NCBI GenBank assembly: GCA_029287105.1
Contig: JARFRT010000086.1
Coordinates: 1-31,857, forward strand
Origin: Akkermansiaceae bacterium
GTDB lineage: Bacteria; Verrucomicrobiota; Verrucomicrobiia; Verrucomicrobiales; Akkermansiaceae
Length of the DNA: 31,857 bases
Direction: 5' to 3'
Below, piece by piece: positions 31,324 to 31,857 of the stretch (positions within the stretch are counted from its first letter, which is position 1; every line of letters starts with the position of its first letter). The notes below the pieces were generated by a model. It searched no databases. It had not been told where the DNA came from and saw nothing but the letters and a program-made list of their open reading frames with translations. Position numbers and translations under genes: made by a program.

Positions 31324-31857
31324 TCAGTAATCTTTTCGAACAAATGAGAAGCAAGCCAGCGAGAGAACGATCAATTCAAAGGCCAGCGAGGTACCGATAG
31401 TATACGCCACCGAGTGCCTGTTCTGGTAGGCCTCGTCCGCCGCCGACACCGATTGGTCAAAATCGTCCGCCGCCGGGTCCATGAAACGGGTCGTCTGGGT
31501 CAGGTTCCGCCCGTTGATCGTCATTTTCTTTTTCAGCAAATAAACGGCATCCCGTGTTTTGGGCAGGGGTATTTCCACCGCCTTGATCACCCGGTGAAGT
31601 TTGGCCAGGTCGGGGTCCGCCTCCTTGGGTTCCCGGGTCTGCTCCGTTTGCCCTGTCTCCAAATCCATGACCACCCCCTGCGCAGGTGCGACATAGGCCG
31701 CCTTGTAAATGAGACTTTCCGATACCTGCGGGGCCGGGGTTGGGCGGGAGACGCTGCGTGGGGTGGGGTGGGTCGGCCGGGGGGGCGGGGTGGGGGGCGC
31801 GCGCGGGGGCGCGGGCGGGGCGGGCAGGCGGGAGCGTGGGATCGGGCGGGGGTCCGG
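31324..31857 (-). CDS. Partial membrane protein with Pro-rich segment (5' end outside window)
   Basis: The frame is open from the right edge (177 residues visible) to a stop at 31324. The first 50 or so residues are almost all Pro, Arg, Ala and Thr, encoded by the very C-rich minus strand. Then comes a soluble stretch with V-S-E-S-L-I-Y-K-A-A-Y-V-A-P-A-Q-G and V-E-I-P-L-P-K-T-R-D-A-V-Y-L-L-K-K-K. A single C-terminal membrane segment (about 149-172) ends in F-S-F-V-R-K-D-Y. The end resembles the last helix of ABC-2 type permeases (which often end R-x-D-F/Y), but this is weak. Not recognised. The first 40 codons should be treated with caution because the sequence there may be unreliable. Confidence 0.55.
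   Translation of the reverse strand, partial: PDPRPIPRSRLPAPPAPPRAPPTPPPRPTHPTPRSVSRPTPAPQVSESLIYKAAYVAPAQGVVMDLETGQTEQTREPKEADPDLAKLHRVIKAVEIPLPKTRDAVYLLKKKMTINGRNLTQTTRFMDPAADDFDQSVSAADEAYQNRHSVAYTIGTSLAFELIVLSLACFSFVRKDY

Noticed and set aside
1..31857. Mobile elements, CRISPR arrays, tRNA or rRNA genes
   Set aside because: No transposase, integrase, spaced direct repeats, or tRNA-like T-loop and cloverleaf was found on reading both strands; the only repeat array is the short octamer tract.

Overview
The window looks like a chromosomal segment of a Verrucomicrobiota bacterium, probably of the Verrucomicrobiales/Akkermansiaceae type. The reasons are a small exosortase-associated (TIGR04073-like) protein, two secreted proteins with SHD1-like domains, a eukaryotic-type Ser/Thr kinase with a proline-rich linker and HEAT-like repeats, few clear Shine-Dalgarno sites, and visibly G+C-rich codon use. 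No tRNA, rRNA, CRISPR, insertion sequence or phage gene was recognised. The largest gene-free interval is about 280 bp.

Layout. Positions 1-1589 (minus) hold a ClpX-like AAA+ unfoldase cut by the left edge. It is divergent from the Ser/Thr kinase at 1871-4408. After an 8-bp tandem repeat come a TIGR04073-like secreted protein and a DUF2062 membrane protein. On the minus strand from 10650 to 5754 lies a probable operon: a lipoprotein thioredoxin with an in-frame TGA at its first redox position (probable selenocysteine), ileS, lspA and a TPM-domain protein. NAD kinase and an NlpC/P60-like protein follow on plus; a TPR protein, a short RecO and two SHD1 proteins (one with two retropepsin-like domains) are on minus. 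Next on plus are prfB with a classical +1 programmed frameshift, gmk, and separate coaC and coaB genes, then malQ on minus and a tiny lipoprotein on plus.

The most striking locus is 22174-28755 (minus): PilZ-like/SAM methyltransferase, then a hybrid kinase with architecture 6TM-HK-REC-HK, then a receiver protein, then a FadL-family outer-membrane protein. Gene order and domain content match the phcB-phcS-phcR-phcQ quorum-sensing operon of Ralstonia, except that the PhcS-like and PhcR-like parts are one polypeptide and a FadL channel is appended. A stand-alone AraC-type DNA-binding protein is divergent from it (28965-29327). I infer a cell-density or lipid-signal circuit using a fatty-acid methyl ester-like molecule; this rests on domain logic, not on experiment.

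The right end holds a Na+/Ca2+ antiporter, a LysE-type exporter and a partial membrane protein that runs off the edge through an extremely G-rich stretch, which may be either a proline-rich linker or poor contig-end sequence.
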